A stretch of 64,000 bases of DNA, from contig CM020620.1 of assembly GCA_009829735.1 (NCBI GenBank), positions 13,823,420 to 13,887,419 of the forward strand, read 5' to 3'. The notes beneath the pieces were generated by a model. It had not been told where the DNA came from. It saw only the letters and a program-made list of their open reading frames with translations, and searched no databases. Numbering within the stretch: the first letter of the stretch is position 1; every line of letters begins with the position of its first letter. This DNA comes from Pyropia yezoensis (taxonomy: Eukaryota; Rhodophyta; Bangiophyceae; Bangiales; Bangiaceae). Made by a program: the position numbers and the translations under genes. This document shows positions 1-9,712 of this stretch, in pieces.

Positions 1-1224
1 CCATACGCCACCGCGTCCCAGCGGGCGCGCCCCCCATTTTCTTGCCCCCCCCTGCCAACAACACTACCACCCCGTCTGTGTCGTGGCGGTGTGTGTGTTT
101 TTTCTGGGCGGGGGGGGGAGCGCGGGTCGGTCTGTCGTGTCGTTGAGGACTGTCGGCATCCAGGCAGCTCGGGACGGGGGCGGGAGCGCGTCTTCACACC
201 CAGTGTATCCATCCAGCCTGCGCCTCGTGGCGGTGCGGCTTGCGTGGTGTGGGCAGGGGGGTGGGCGGGGGGGTGGGGGTTCGCAGGTGCATCCATCCGC
301 GTGTGCGTTGGAGGCCGGGCTTTTGCTGGAGCAGGCCGCGCCCCCCGCCGTCTGCCAGGGGGCGCCCGCGTGCCACCCGCGCCTGCAGGGCGAGAGGAAG
401 GGGGGGGGCGTGGTAAGGCGGGAGGGTGAGGGGAGCGCTGCCGCCGCCGCATTCGCTGTCGTCGCTGACGCCGCGCTTCGGCTGTGTCTTCCCACCCCCA
501 CACCGGTGCACCCGTGTGCACACGGGTGGAGGTGTTGCAGCCGGGGTGCCAGCGCGCGGGGGTGTTTGCGTGTGTGTTCGTGTGTGCGTTGGTTCTCTCT
601 GTGGGGGTGGGTGTGTCGCTCCCCGGCTCTTGGTTTTGGAGACGGGGGGAGGAGAGGGGTGGTTGTCCCACAGGCCGGGGCGCGTGCGCGTACGCGGTGT
701 GCGCGGGTGGCGGCCCGGTGTTTCGGACGGGGGCTCAAAGCGCTCCCCACCCCCTTCTTCCCCCTCCAATCCCCCTCCCTTATTGTGCCCACTCCCCCGG
801 CGTGTGTGCCGTGGAGCAACACGGGTGGTGGGGTCGGCGGCGACGCGCGGCTGTCGTCTGGCACACGCCACGGCACGGCCCACGAGGTCGTGGCTGGCGC
901 GCACCGACGGCGGTCCGCGGGAGCTGCTGCCAGCCGACCGAGCGCCGTACGGGCCTTTTTTCTCCCCTCCCGCGGGCGCGTCGTGCCTCGGCTCGTGGGG
1001 CTGTCGGTGGGCGGTTCGGGTACCCGGGTGTAGCCGCCGCGGCGCGGCCTTTATAGGAGGCCAGGCCAGCGCTTCGGTGCGGGCGGCGTCGGACGGGAAA
1101 TCGGTGGCTGTTTGGCAGCGGCGCCGGCGGCGTGTGTGCCGTCGGTTGGCAGGGAGGCCGCTGACCGAGTGCGTCGCCGCGCATTGCTCCCTCCCCCCTT
1201 GTCCCGCACCTCCTTTTGCCCACG
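1..1224. other. GC-rich sequence without a recognisable gene
   Basis: Very GC-rich upstream region with G and C runs. Long overlapping reading frames exist on both strands, but they are low-complexity (Pro/Arg/Gly/Ala) and resemble no protein family; at this base composition such frames arise by chance. The 3' part is probably promoter and 5' UTR of the kinase gene that follows. Confidence 0.6.
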
Positions 1225-4167
1225 ATGAGGCGCAGCCGGCGGCTCGACGGCGGAGCCGCCATGGGCGGTCCCACCGCCACCGCCTCGCCCACCAGCATTT
1301 CGTCGGCGGGGTGGCGCAAGTGGCTCCCCGTGGTGGGCTCCAGGCGGGTAGCGACGGGTAGCGGTGGCGACAGCAGCAGCGGCGTTGGTGGAGGCGGTGG
1401 CAGCAGCGGCAGCAGCAGCGGCGGCCGCGCTGCGGCTGCGGCGGCGGCGGCGGGCGGCATCGCCGCTACCATTGACGAGGCGACGGCGGCGACCGACGCT
1501 GCGTACGAGGCGTGGGCGGCGGTGCCACCATCGAGTGCGGGCGGCGGCGGGGGGGGCTTCCCCCTCTTGGCGGTGCGCCCCCGGGGCGGCGGCCTTGCCG
1601 CGAGCCGGTCGGTGCCGCACATGACCGAGGAGAGCTTGACGCGGCTGCTCGCTGGCAGCAGCGTCGGCGGCGGCAATGCTGCCAACGTGAGCCGCGGGGG
1701 TGGGGGCGGCGGCAAGGCGGCGTCTCGGTCGGCCAAGGCGGCCAAGGCAGCCAAGGTGGCTGCCGCAACCCCCGCCGCCGCCGTGACCACACCCGCTGCC
1801 GCTAACGCCGGCTCGCCGCCCCCACCATCTGCGGGGGCGGATCGCAACGGCGATTGGCGTCACGGCAATTCGCACCACCTCCACTCGCGTCCCGGCGCGC
1901 GCGTGTCGGTCGATGCGGGGGGTTTTGGCAGTAGCACAGGGGGTGGAGGCGGCAGCATGGGTGCGGGCGTTGGCGGGCGGGTAGGCGGCCGGGGGCGGGG
2001 GGCCAACCGCGGCGCCCGTGCGACGGTGGACCTTGGCAGCGCCGTCGCGGCGCCACCGTCGGGGGGGTCGGGGGTGGGGGGGGAGCCGGGGGTGGTCCCC
2101 GGGACGATGGGGGGGGTAAGGGCGGGGGCGGGTGGCGCTGCCGCCGGCGTCCACCCGGGCGTCAGCGGCGGGCGGCCGGGCTTTGGCGGCCGCCTGTCGG
2201 CGTTTCGGCACCGCAACTTTGGGGGCGGGGCGGCCGCTGCCGCGGCCGCCGCCAGTGGCGCCCCTGCGGGCGTCGCGCGCATGCAGCGGGCGCCACGCCG
2301 GCGGGCCAGCAACTACCGTTCTGGTGGGGGTCTTGGGGGATTGGGCGCCGGCGGTGGGGCGGCCGGCGGCGGTGGCGACCCGGTGCTCGGCCCCGGTGGG
2401 CGGATGCGTCAGCCGCCCGCTACGGCCTCTGCGGGCAGCGGCGCGGGTGGGGATGTGGGCAAGCGCGAGGCGTACCGGTCTGGGTATGACCCGCTTGCGC
2501 TCCTCCGCCGCCTCCCCGCGTCGGTCGCGTCGGCGGTGGAGGTGCGGGTGTCGGGCAGCCGGTGGCTGGTGCACTCGTGGACGCCCCACTGGGCTGAGCT
2601 CCGTGGCCGGTTGGTCGTGTTGCTGGACCCCGAGGCGCCCGGCTGGGAGGGCATGGGCGCCGACGTTGCCGCCGGTGGGGGGGCGCTGGGCGTTGGCGCT
2701 GCCGGTGGCGGCGGCGTCGGCGACGCGGCGGTGCGCGCCCTCTTCTCCACCCACCGGCTGTTTGTGTCGCGCCACGGGCGGGGCGGCACGACGCTGCGGC
2801 TACGGCGGGCGGCGGGCGCTGCGTCTTCGTCCGTGTGGCTGCGCTTCCTCGATGACGCGACGGCGGGGGCGTGGGAAAAGGCGCTAGTGCAGGCGTCTGC
2901 GTCGCGGGTAGTGGGCGTGTCGGACTTTGTGTTTGTGGCGCCGATTGGTAAGGGCGCGTCGGGCAAGGTCTTTCTCGTCCGCGACCGGGTGACGGGGGAG
3001 CGGCTTGCGCTCAAGGTCATCGACAAGCGAAAGGTGTTTGACACGCGGTCGGGCTTTCGGCATGCGGTGGACGAGCGGCTGGCGCTGCAACTGACCGCGG
3101 GGCACCCGTTCTTCACGCAGCTCCGTTACGCATTTCAGACACGCACCAACCTGTACGTGGCCCTCGCGTTTTGTGATGGTGGCGACCTCTTCCAGTACCT
3201 TCGCACCCACGGGGGGCGGCTGCGGGAGCCACAGTTGCGGTTGGTCGCCGCGGAGGTGCTCCTTGCGCTTGAGGAGCTCCACGCGCTAGGCTTTGTGTAT
3301 CGGGACCTCAAGCCGGAGAACGTGCTGCTCGACCGTGACGGCCACGTGCGACTGGCGGACTTCGGCCTCTGCAAGCAGCTGCGAAACCAGCTCACATCTA
3401 CCATCTGTGGCACCCACACCTACGCTGCCCCCGAGACATTGTCGGGGATGGCGTACAACACGTCCATCGACTGCTGGGCGCTTGGCATTTTCCTCTACCA
3501 TCTGCTGCGGGGGCGTACGCCGTACGAGGCGCCAACGCTGGAGCAGGTCATCCACAAGATGTCCCACTCGCCGGTCAAGTTCCCCTCCTCCACCTCCCCC
3601 GAGCTCACCGCCCTTATCACGGGTCTGCTCGACTTTAAGCCTGCCAATCGCCTGGGCTGTGGGCTAGGGGGGGTGTCCTCCCTTCGGTCGCATCCTTTCT
3701 TTGCGGGCGTTGACTGGGAGGCGGTGCGGCGGGGCGCGCCTCACGCGGACGCGCTGTCGACCAAGGCGCCTCCCCCGGGGGGGATTGCCGCCGCCGCGCC
3801 GTCGGCACAACCGCTCAAATCGCTCGCTCCGCCACCCGTTGCACGCAGCCGCCGCCGGCGGGTGCACAGCGCGGGGGGCGGCGGGGACGATGCCGACGGC
3901 CGTGCGCCGCCCGCCGACGCGGCCACGCCCGACGGCATGCAGGACGAGTTGCGGAACTTTGACCTTGCCGAGTGGGGCCACGTCAGCATTGACAATGACC
4001 GCGACGACGCAACGTACGGGGACGACACGCTGTGGCCGCCCGTCCGGGCACGCAAACGCATCGCGGACGAGCTGTTTGTGGTGGGCTTTGCTTACGCCTC
4101 TCCGCGGCCGGGGGGGGCGCCGCCAGGACGGCCGGCCGGGGGGGGGGGGTATGGGGTGGGCGTATGA
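1225..4167 (+). CDS. PH-domain AGC-family Ser/Thr protein kinase (Akt/S6K-like)
   Basis: Predicted cytosolic serine/threonine kinase of the AGC group, 980 residues, apparently intronless. Residues 1 to about 420 are low-complexity Gly/Ala/Ser. A PH-like domain follows (about 433-565, with a Gly-rich insertion and a C-terminal Trp helix), suggesting lipid-dependent recruitment as in Akt. The kinase domain (about 570-845) has a glycine loop (GKGASGKV), the ATP lysine K597 (ALKVIDK), catalytic YRDLKPEN (D694), DFG (D712) and APE. The activation-loop threonine in STICGT (T726) is where PDK1 would phosphorylate. An AGC C-tail is present, but its hydrophobic motif reads VVGFAY, with Ala956 where Akt or S6K carry the phosphorylated Ser/Thr. 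The start is the first ATG of the frame; only a TTG lies upstream. It converges on another PH-kinase-like gene. Catalytic activity is inferred from intact motifs. Confidence 0.9.
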   Translation: MRRSRRLDGGAAMGGPTATASPTSISSAGWRKWLPVVGSRRVATGSGGDSSSGVGGGGGSSGSSSGGRAAAAAAAAGGIAATIDEATAATDAAYEAWAAVPPSSAGGGGGGFPLLAVRPRGGGLAASRSVPHMTEESLTRLLAGSSVGGGNAANVSRGGGGGGKAASRSAKAAKAAKVAAATPAAAVTTPAAANAGSPPPPSAGADRNGDWRHGNSHHLHSRPGARVSVDAGGFGSSTGGGGGSMGAGVGGRVGGRGRGANRGARATVDLGSAVAAPPSGGSGVGGEPGVVPGTMGGVRAGAGGAAAGVHPGVSGGRPGFGGRLSAFRHRNFGGGAAAAAAAASGAPAGVARMQRAPRRRASNYRSGGGLGGLGAGGGAAGGGGDPVLGPGGRMRQPPATASAGSGAGGDVGKREAYRSGYDPLALLRRLPASVASAVEVRVSGSRWLVHSWTPHWAELRGRLVVLLDPEAPGWEGMGADVAAGGGALGVGAAGGGGVGDAAVRALFSTHRLFVSRHGRGGTTLRLRRAAGAASSSVWLRFLDDATAGAWEKALVQASASRVVGVSDFVFVAPIGKGASGKVFLVRDRVTGERLALKVIDKRKVFDTRSGFRHAVDERLALQLTAGHPFFTQLRYAFQTRTNLYVALAFCDGGDLFQYLRTHGGRLREPQLRLVAAEVLLALEELHALGFVYRDLKPENVLLDRDGHVRLADFGLCKQLRNQLTSTICGTHTYAAPETLSGMAYNTSIDCWALGIFLYHLLRGRTPYEAPTLEQVIHKMSHSPVKFPSSTSPELTALITGLLDFKPANRLGCGLGGVSSLRSHPFFAGVDWEAVRRGAPHADALSTKAPPPGGIAAAAPSAQPLKSLAPPPVARSRRRRVHSAGGGGDDADGRAPPADAATPDGMQDELRNFDLAEWGHVSIDNDRDDATYGDDTLWPPVRARKRIADELFVVGFAYASPRPGGAPPGRPAGGGGYGVGV

Positions 4168-5589
4168 TGATGTGGCGCGGGCTGGGCTGGCCCCCCCTCT
4201 CTGTTATCTCCTTTCCTTTCATTTTCTTTCCTATCCTGTTTTCGTTGCCCGCGTCTCGCTCGCACCGTGCATGTGCGGGCCTGTTGTTTTCTCACCCGTT
4301 GGCTGCTTGGTCTCCCTCGTCGCTGGTCTGCTGGCATGGATGCCGGACTCCACAACGCGCGCCCGACCCGACCAATTGGCTCACAGGACAGACCCGCCCA
4401 GCCCTTGGCATACCGCGTGCTTGGCAGCTGTGCCACGCTTGCCAGCGGCGCCACCGTCCACGCACTCTACCAGCAGGGGACGCCTACGGGTCCTGTCCGC
4501 CTGTGCCTTTTTTTGTCATCCGCTCTCTTGAGGCCATGCAGGAAGCCTCTTCCAGGCTCAGCGCGTCTGTCCATCTCCGCGCGCAGCGTCGTGCAAGACC
4601 GGTTCGCAGGTGACCCGCGATGCGACCTACGCCACCATCCCCTCTGGTTGCCATGGCGGCTTGTAGCCGCTTCGACCTGTACCCGCCTCCGCCCACCCCA
4701 CTGCACTCCCGCTTCCCCCAAGCCAACTCCGTCACCTTCCCATAACACATACCGCTCACGTCTCCCAATCCCCCTACGCACCACGGGTCTTGTCGGGGAC
4801 GCACCCGCCCACCCACCGGGGCCACCCGCCATCCCCACTCAGTCCCCCAACACGCGTGCACCGCCCGAGCGCGCCGGCAGACATGCGGGCACCGCCGACG
4901 CCGCCGCCGCAGCAGAAGCAGCTGCCGCCGCCGCCATCACAGCCGCCGCTGCGTCGCCGCGGCAGCGGCGCCCGGCGGCGGCGCCCAGTGGCGCACGGCC
5001 CACCGCCAGCTGCCGCCTTTCTCCACGCGCCCGCGTTTGCACCGGGGCGGCGCGCCGCTCGAAGGGAAACGCCCCACGTGGCGTCGGCTGCCGCCCCTCA
5101 GGGGCCGACGCCTATTGCGGCGGTGGCGATGGCCGTCGCCACGGCGGTGGCGGTGGGGGACGGCCCGCCGGGCACGACCCACCGCCACCGGGCCGTATGG
5201 GGGCGTGCCCGCGCGCATACCCTGCGGCGGCGGCGGCTGCGCGTGCAGGCGGTGGTCCGCTTGCCGCCAACCCCCCCGGTGCTCGTGTGGGCAGCAGTGT
5301 TGATTGCTCGGTCGAGGGACCGGGCTACACACGGGGGGCATCTCGGGTACCGTTCCCCCTCCGCACCGAATCGGCGGGTGCGCGCTCCTTGGCTGCCGCA
5401 GCGGCACCGCCGTGGGCGACGCGAGCGCGGGCGGGCACACAGCGCTGGCGGCCAGCCACCGTCCATCCAACCTCCCCCACTTCGTGCCATGGCGCGCTGT
5501 CGACCAACGACCTCCTGGTGCCTGGCTGCCGCCCGGTCCCCAGCCGCTGTCGCCGCCGCCCGTGCACCCACCCCCCCTCCCCCTTTCTC
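4168..5589. other. Intergenic region between convergent genes
   Basis: Shared 3' flank of two convergent genes. It is GC-rich, with a somewhat lower-GC pyrimidine-rich stretch just after the kinase stop (about 4180-4260), probably its 3' UTR. The long frames here have low-complexity Pro/Arg/Ala composition and no recognisable domain. Confidence 0.5.
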
Positions 5590-6789
5590 TCACCCTTCTA
5601 TTAGGATGGTGGAGCCGACTCCCCCCTCGTCACCGTCGCCGTCGCCGATGGCATCGTCTTCCCAAAACCACGGGTGCGCCAGCGCCCCCGCCACCGTCAC
5701 GCGCTTGCCCGGGTCGGACCGCAGCATGCCGCGGATGAGGGCGCGGGCGTCCCCCCCCACACCCCCCCAGACGGCCCCCGGAAACGACACGCGTCCCCGC
5801 CGGATGGCCTCGAGCGTCTCGGCCGCGTCGTTGCCAACAAATGGGTAGCGGCCAGAGAGGACGGTGTACGCCAAGACGCCCGCCGCCCACACGTCCACCG
5901 GCAAGCCATAGGGCTCCCGCTCGACAATCTCGGGCGCCACGCAGTGCGGCGTGCCGACCGCGTCGGTGAGGCAGTGGTCCACCCCTGCTGGGTGACCCCC
6001 GTCGGCATAGACGGTGAGGGAGGTGAGGGCAACCATGGCAGACGACAGCACCCCTTCCGCCCCAAACACAATGTTCTCCGCCCGGATGTCCCGGTGCACC
6101 ACCCCGTGGGCGTGGAGGTGCGCGAGTGCACCAAGGACGCGACGCATGAGCTTCTTGGCGTCCGCCTCGGGCAGCCGCCGCACCCGCCCCAGCACGCCAA
6201 GGAGGTTCCCCCCCGACACGGCCTCGCGCACAATCGCAACGCTAGTGGCGCTCTCAAACACGTCGAGGACGCCCACCACCGACGGGCAGGGCGGGAGGGT
6301 GCGGGCCATGTCGGCCTCCCGGGCGACCATGCCCGCCACCCGCGGGTTGGCTTGCACCCGCTTGAGCACCGTCACCGTCACGGGCTCGCCCGTATCCCGG
6401 CAGACGCCCTCCCGGCTCGCCGCGCCGTCCGCCCCCGACAGCGCGTAGTAGGCGTCGACGCGCCAGCTGGTGGCGGCAACGAGCGCGAGCAGCCACGTGC
6501 CATACGCGTCTTCGGTGGGCATGGACAGCCGCACCGCCCGGGACGTGGTGCGGATGTGGATGGTCAGGCCGCGGGGCTTGCCCGACACGGCCGCATCGAG
6601 GAGACACAGCCGCCACGCGGGGGGTATCGCCACCGCCGACATGACCGTGTGGGACGGGGGCGGGGGGGCGCCCGTCAGGTTGCACCCGGCCAGCCGCAGC
6701 AGCGTTGGCGTGCGGGGCGCCAGCCGTGAGTGCCGGACGGGGACCGTCGCGGCAAGCGGCTCAGGGGCATGGCGCAGGTGGGTATTCAT
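5590..6789 (-). CDS. PH-domain CAMK-like pseudokinase
   Basis: Protein of 399 residues. The N-terminal ~110 residues resemble a PH domain ending in a Trp helix (TWLLALVAAT). The rest has kinase-fold landmarks: catalytic-loop HRDIRAEN (D234), GTPHCVAPE, DVWAAGVLAY, a YPF motif and a C-terminal HPWF, as in CaMK/Chk-like kinases. Key catalytic residues are missing. The VAIK lysine position is Thr140 (VTVTVLKR), the DFG triplet is Ser257-Leu-Thr (VALTSLTV), the catalytic-loop lysine is Arg, and the glycine loop is poorly conserved. It is therefore probably a pseudokinase acting by binding or scaffolding. The start is the ATG before NTHLRH; upstream in-frame residues are Pro-rich and lack a better start. 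It faces the PH-AGC kinase tail to tail, so the two may be a diverged pair or partners (inference). Confidence 0.85.
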   Translation of the reverse strand: MNTHLRHAPEPLAATVPVRHSRLAPRTPTLLRLAGCNLTGAPPPPSHTVMSAVAIPPAWRLCLLDAAVSGKPRGLTIHIRTTSRAVRLSMPTEDAYGTWLLALVAATSWRVDAYYALSGADGAASREGVCRDTGEPVTVTVLKRVQANPRVAGMVAREADMARTLPPCPSVVGVLDVFESATSVAIVREAVSGGNLLGVLGRVRRLPEADAKKLMRRVLGALAHLHAHGVVHRDIRAENIVFGAEGVLSSAMVALTSLTVYADGGHPAGVDHCLTDAVGTPHCVAPEIVEREPYGLPVDVWAAGVLAYTVLSGRYPFVGNDAAETLEAIRRGRVSFPGAVWGGVGGDARALIRGMLRSDPGKRVTVAGALAHPWFWEDDAIGDGDGDEGGVGSTILIEG

Positions 6790-8013
6790 GGCGCCGGCCC
6801 CCCCTGGGACGAAGGGAGGGTGGGGGGGGCAGGCAGGGGCAAGACGGGCCCGGGGGGAGGGTGAGGGGGGGGGGGAGAGGGGGGCGGTAAAACAGGGGGG
6901 GGGGGGTGGAGAAGTCCAAGGCCAGCGGGAGTGGGTGGGGGGGAGGGAAGGAGACGGGAAGCGCACCCAAGAGGACGAGAGTGTCAGGCGGTGCCAGCAG
7001 GCGCTTGGAGTGCTGGGCAGAGCGGGAAGGGGAAGGGGCGGCGGGCGACACTCACAGCTGTGCGGGGCAGGGAGGTGGTGGCCTGTGTGGAACGGGGAGG
7101 GAAGCGGGGCGGTGGGCACAGTCGTGCCAAACCCACCGGGGAAGGTGGACAGACGCCCCCGCGGGGGCGTCCGCGGCCGCCACGGTGCCGAGGGGGGTGG
7201 TGCGGCTCGCTCGGTCGGGGTGTTGTGCTGCGCCGCAGTGGCGTCGTCCCGCGCGTGCGGGTGTCGCTGCCCGCCTCAAGCCACCACCCCACCACCGTCG
7301 CATACAGTAGCGGTCGGGCGGGCGGCCACGACAACGGGCCGGGGGGGTGGAGAAGGGCGGCCCGCCGAGCACGCACGCGGCGGCTGGCGGCCACGTGCTG
7401 CCCCCCCCCACTCAGGGAGCCCCCGCCACCGCCACGACCATCGTGGCGGGGTGGCCCCGCCGACTGCCACTACTGCCACTGCCACCGGAAACGCGGACAC
7501 GATAACCGCCGCCGACGACGGGGACAATACCGCTGCTGCGCCCCCGCGCCAGGCGGCACACCCGCCCTGCGGCGGCCGCGGATGGGTGGCACTACAGCGC
7601 CCCAGACGAGGGGGAAGCGGGAGGGTTGCTGTCAGCGGGTGAAGCGTCTGCTCGGCTCTTCGACTGCTTTTACGGCTGACGTGTGGGTGGCGGCGGCTCG
7701 GCCACCTCGGGAGGGTGCCAGTTCCAAGTTTTGTAGAATTCTGTCCCTGACAGTGTCTTCAATCAGTGTGAAGTTGAACAAGTAATAATTGTTCCAGGGT
7801 TGCGTGCCACGAAGGGATGGACTTGGTCTCTACTGGCGAAGGCGTGCAGGCCCACGCTCGCTCGACGGCAATACATACAGCGCCAAGGAGCATGAGCCTG
7901 CCTACACTGCTCCCCCACCTCGCACCCTCCGTCTTTGCCCTTCATCGTTTCATCCATTCCCGCCTCTTTCCCTTCCCACCGCTCCCCATCTCCGCCTCCA
8001 CCTCCTCCTCCTC
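6790..8013. other. Divergent 5' region between pseudokinase and RRP46-like gene
   Basis: Contains the upstream regions of two divergently transcribed genes. It is GC-rich with several G runs. About 7720-7800 is distinctly less GC-rich and may be promoter sequence. No conserved protein was recognised in the long frames here. Confidence 0.4.
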
Positions 8014-8967
8014 ATGGACGTCGTCACGACGACACCCCCCCCGCCGGCCCCTCCCGCTGATGCCGTCGTGCCCACGGCGGTCCCTCCACCCGGCACCGAC
8101 GGTCGCCGTCGCGACGGCCGCGCGCCCACCGCTGCGCGGCCGCCCACCATTGAGCTGGCCTGGCACGCCACTGCTGACGGCAGCTGCCGGTGGACCGTCG
8201 GCGCCACCACCGTCACGGCCGCCGTTATCGGGCCCGCCGACTGCCCGCCCGCCCGGCAGGTGCCCGACGCGGCCACGCTGGCCGTCACGGTCCGGTCAGC
8301 GGCGGCCGGGGCAGCCACGCCCGGAGGGCGGCTGGTCGCTTCCGTGCGAGCGGGGGGCGGCGCGGTCGAGGCGGTAGGGGGCGGAGGGGGGGGCGTCAGC
8401 GCCGACCCGGCCGGTACCCCCGGCTGGGACGCTGTCGTGGCCGACCGGGCGGCGGAAGGGCGGCTCGCCGCTGCCTTGCAGACGGTGGTGCGTCTCTCTG
8501 CCCACCCCCGGGCGGCCATTTCTGTGGCCGTCCACGTGGTCACTTCGGGGGGGGGGGGGGTGGAGGCGGCGGTGCTCAACGCGGCGGCCGCCGCGCTCAT
8601 CAACGCGGGGGTACCCATGCGGGGGGTGCTGGCGGCGGGGAGCGTGGCGGCGCGCGCCAGCGCCGCCGCCATGGACGCTGTCGATAGCGATGGCGGCGGC
8701 GGCAGGCTGTGGGTAGACCCGACGGTAGAAGAGGCAGCGGCTGCGACGGCGGTGGTGACGGTGGCCTCGCTGGCGCCGCCTAGTGGGGGGGGCGAAGGGG
8801 TGGTGGGGGACGCTACGTACGTTGCCACCCACATGGCGGGGCAGCTCCTCCCTCGGGCCGTGTACGGGGCGGCGCTGGCGTTGGCGGCTGAGACGGCCGG
8901 GGGGGCGGCGGCGGCGATGCGGACGGCTGTGGAGCGGCGGCTGTCCTCGGGAGGGGAAGCCGTTTGA
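8014..8967 (+). CDS. RRP46: Exosome RNase PH-like subunit, RRP46/EXOSC5 type
   Basis: Predicted ring subunit of the RNA exosome, which forms the hexameric barrel of RNase PH-like proteins in 3'-5' RNA processing and decay. It has 317 residues, with a Pro/Ala-rich extension of about 45 residues ahead of the RNase PH fold. Family landmarks appear in order: the GSCRWTVGATTV strand and AAVIGPAD, then HPRAAISVAVHVV, then NAAAAALINAGVPMRG, then RLWVDPTVEEA. The NAGVPMRG and VDPT elements match RRP46 better than RRP41 or MTR3 as I know those families. Glycine-rich insertions make it longer than typical RRP46. The start is the ATG in CTCATGGACG; the in-frame region upstream does not resemble the family. 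In most eukaryotes this subunit is structural, not catalytic, and the same is inferred here. Confidence 0.8.
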   Translation: MDVVTTTPPPPAPPADAVVPTAVPPPGTDGRRRDGRAPTAARPPTIELAWHATADGSCRWTVGATTVTAAVIGPADCPPARQVPDAATLAVTVRSAAAGAATPGGRLVASVRAGGGAVEAVGGGGGGVSADPAGTPGWDAVVADRAAEGRLAAALQTVVRLSAHPRAAISVAVHVVTSGGGGVEAAVLNAAAAALINAGVPMRGVLAAGSVAARASAAAMDAVDSDGGGGRLWVDPTVEEAAAATAVVTVASLAPPSGGGEGVVGDATYVATHMAGQLLPRAVYGAALALAAETAGGAAAAMRTAVERRLSSGGEAV

Positions 8968-9712
8968 GGCAGCTGCGAGAGGGTCGTTGGAGGGGGGCCG
9001 GGGGTGGAGGGGGAGGATGGGGTCGCCTCGTCAGTTTTGTTCCTCGGGTTGGTGTGACGGTAGCAGCGGCAGGGGTGGCCGACGCCACACATATCTGGTG
9101 TGCACAGTCCACCGCGCGCAATCAGGTGGGTGTCGACTGTGTGGGCTCATCAGGCCCGGCTGCCCCTTAGCAGCATTCGCTGGAGTTGTGCCGCATACGG
9201 CAGACCAGGAGGCGTCCCGCTTGTAGGGCCATCATCCTCCGCTACCACCGGGGTGGCGGCGCTGCCCCGCCCCCCTGTCGCGCCCCGTCTTGGTCTGCCA
9301 CACACCTGTGGACACCGCGCGGGCCTTGCGCCGAGCGGCAATAGGCGGCAGGCGACTGGTTCGGAGAGCAGGCTGCGGCGGTGGGCGGGGGTCGAAGGGG
9401 ATACCTGCTGCCCCACACCCCAGTCCATCCGGAGGGCGACTGGGAGTAGGACTGCGAGCAAAAATTGGGCTGGTCGACCTGGGTGGGATGGGTGGGGTGG
9501 GAGAAGGAACGAGTGGTGAGAGAGACGCGTGGTCCGATTTTCGCGGTGGCTGCTGTTGTGGGAGCGCTTTGCGAGGAGGCACTCCCGCCAGCTAGAGTAG
9601 TCTGTCCAACCCCTCATTTTTTCTCTCACTGGAGAGTCAGCCCTGCATGCAGAGGGCAAGAGAAAGAGACGGCCCTGCGCGCGGCGGGGGTGCGGCTCGG
9701 CCGGGCGCCCCC
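8968..9712. other. Intergenic region between convergent genes
   Basis: Lies between the stop codons of the RRP46-like gene and the SMP-30-like gene. No protein family was recognised. The reading frames present are short or of biased composition. Confidence 0.5.

Noticed and set aside
64-1033. Overlapping long open frames on both strands
   Set aside because: At this GC content stop codons are rare by chance; the translations are low-complexity and mutually overlapping, with no domain.
4267-5848. 350-445-codon plus-strand frames downstream of the AGC kinase
   Set aside because: Pro/Ala/Arg-rich, without a start context or domain, and partly antisense to the well-supported pseudokinase gene.
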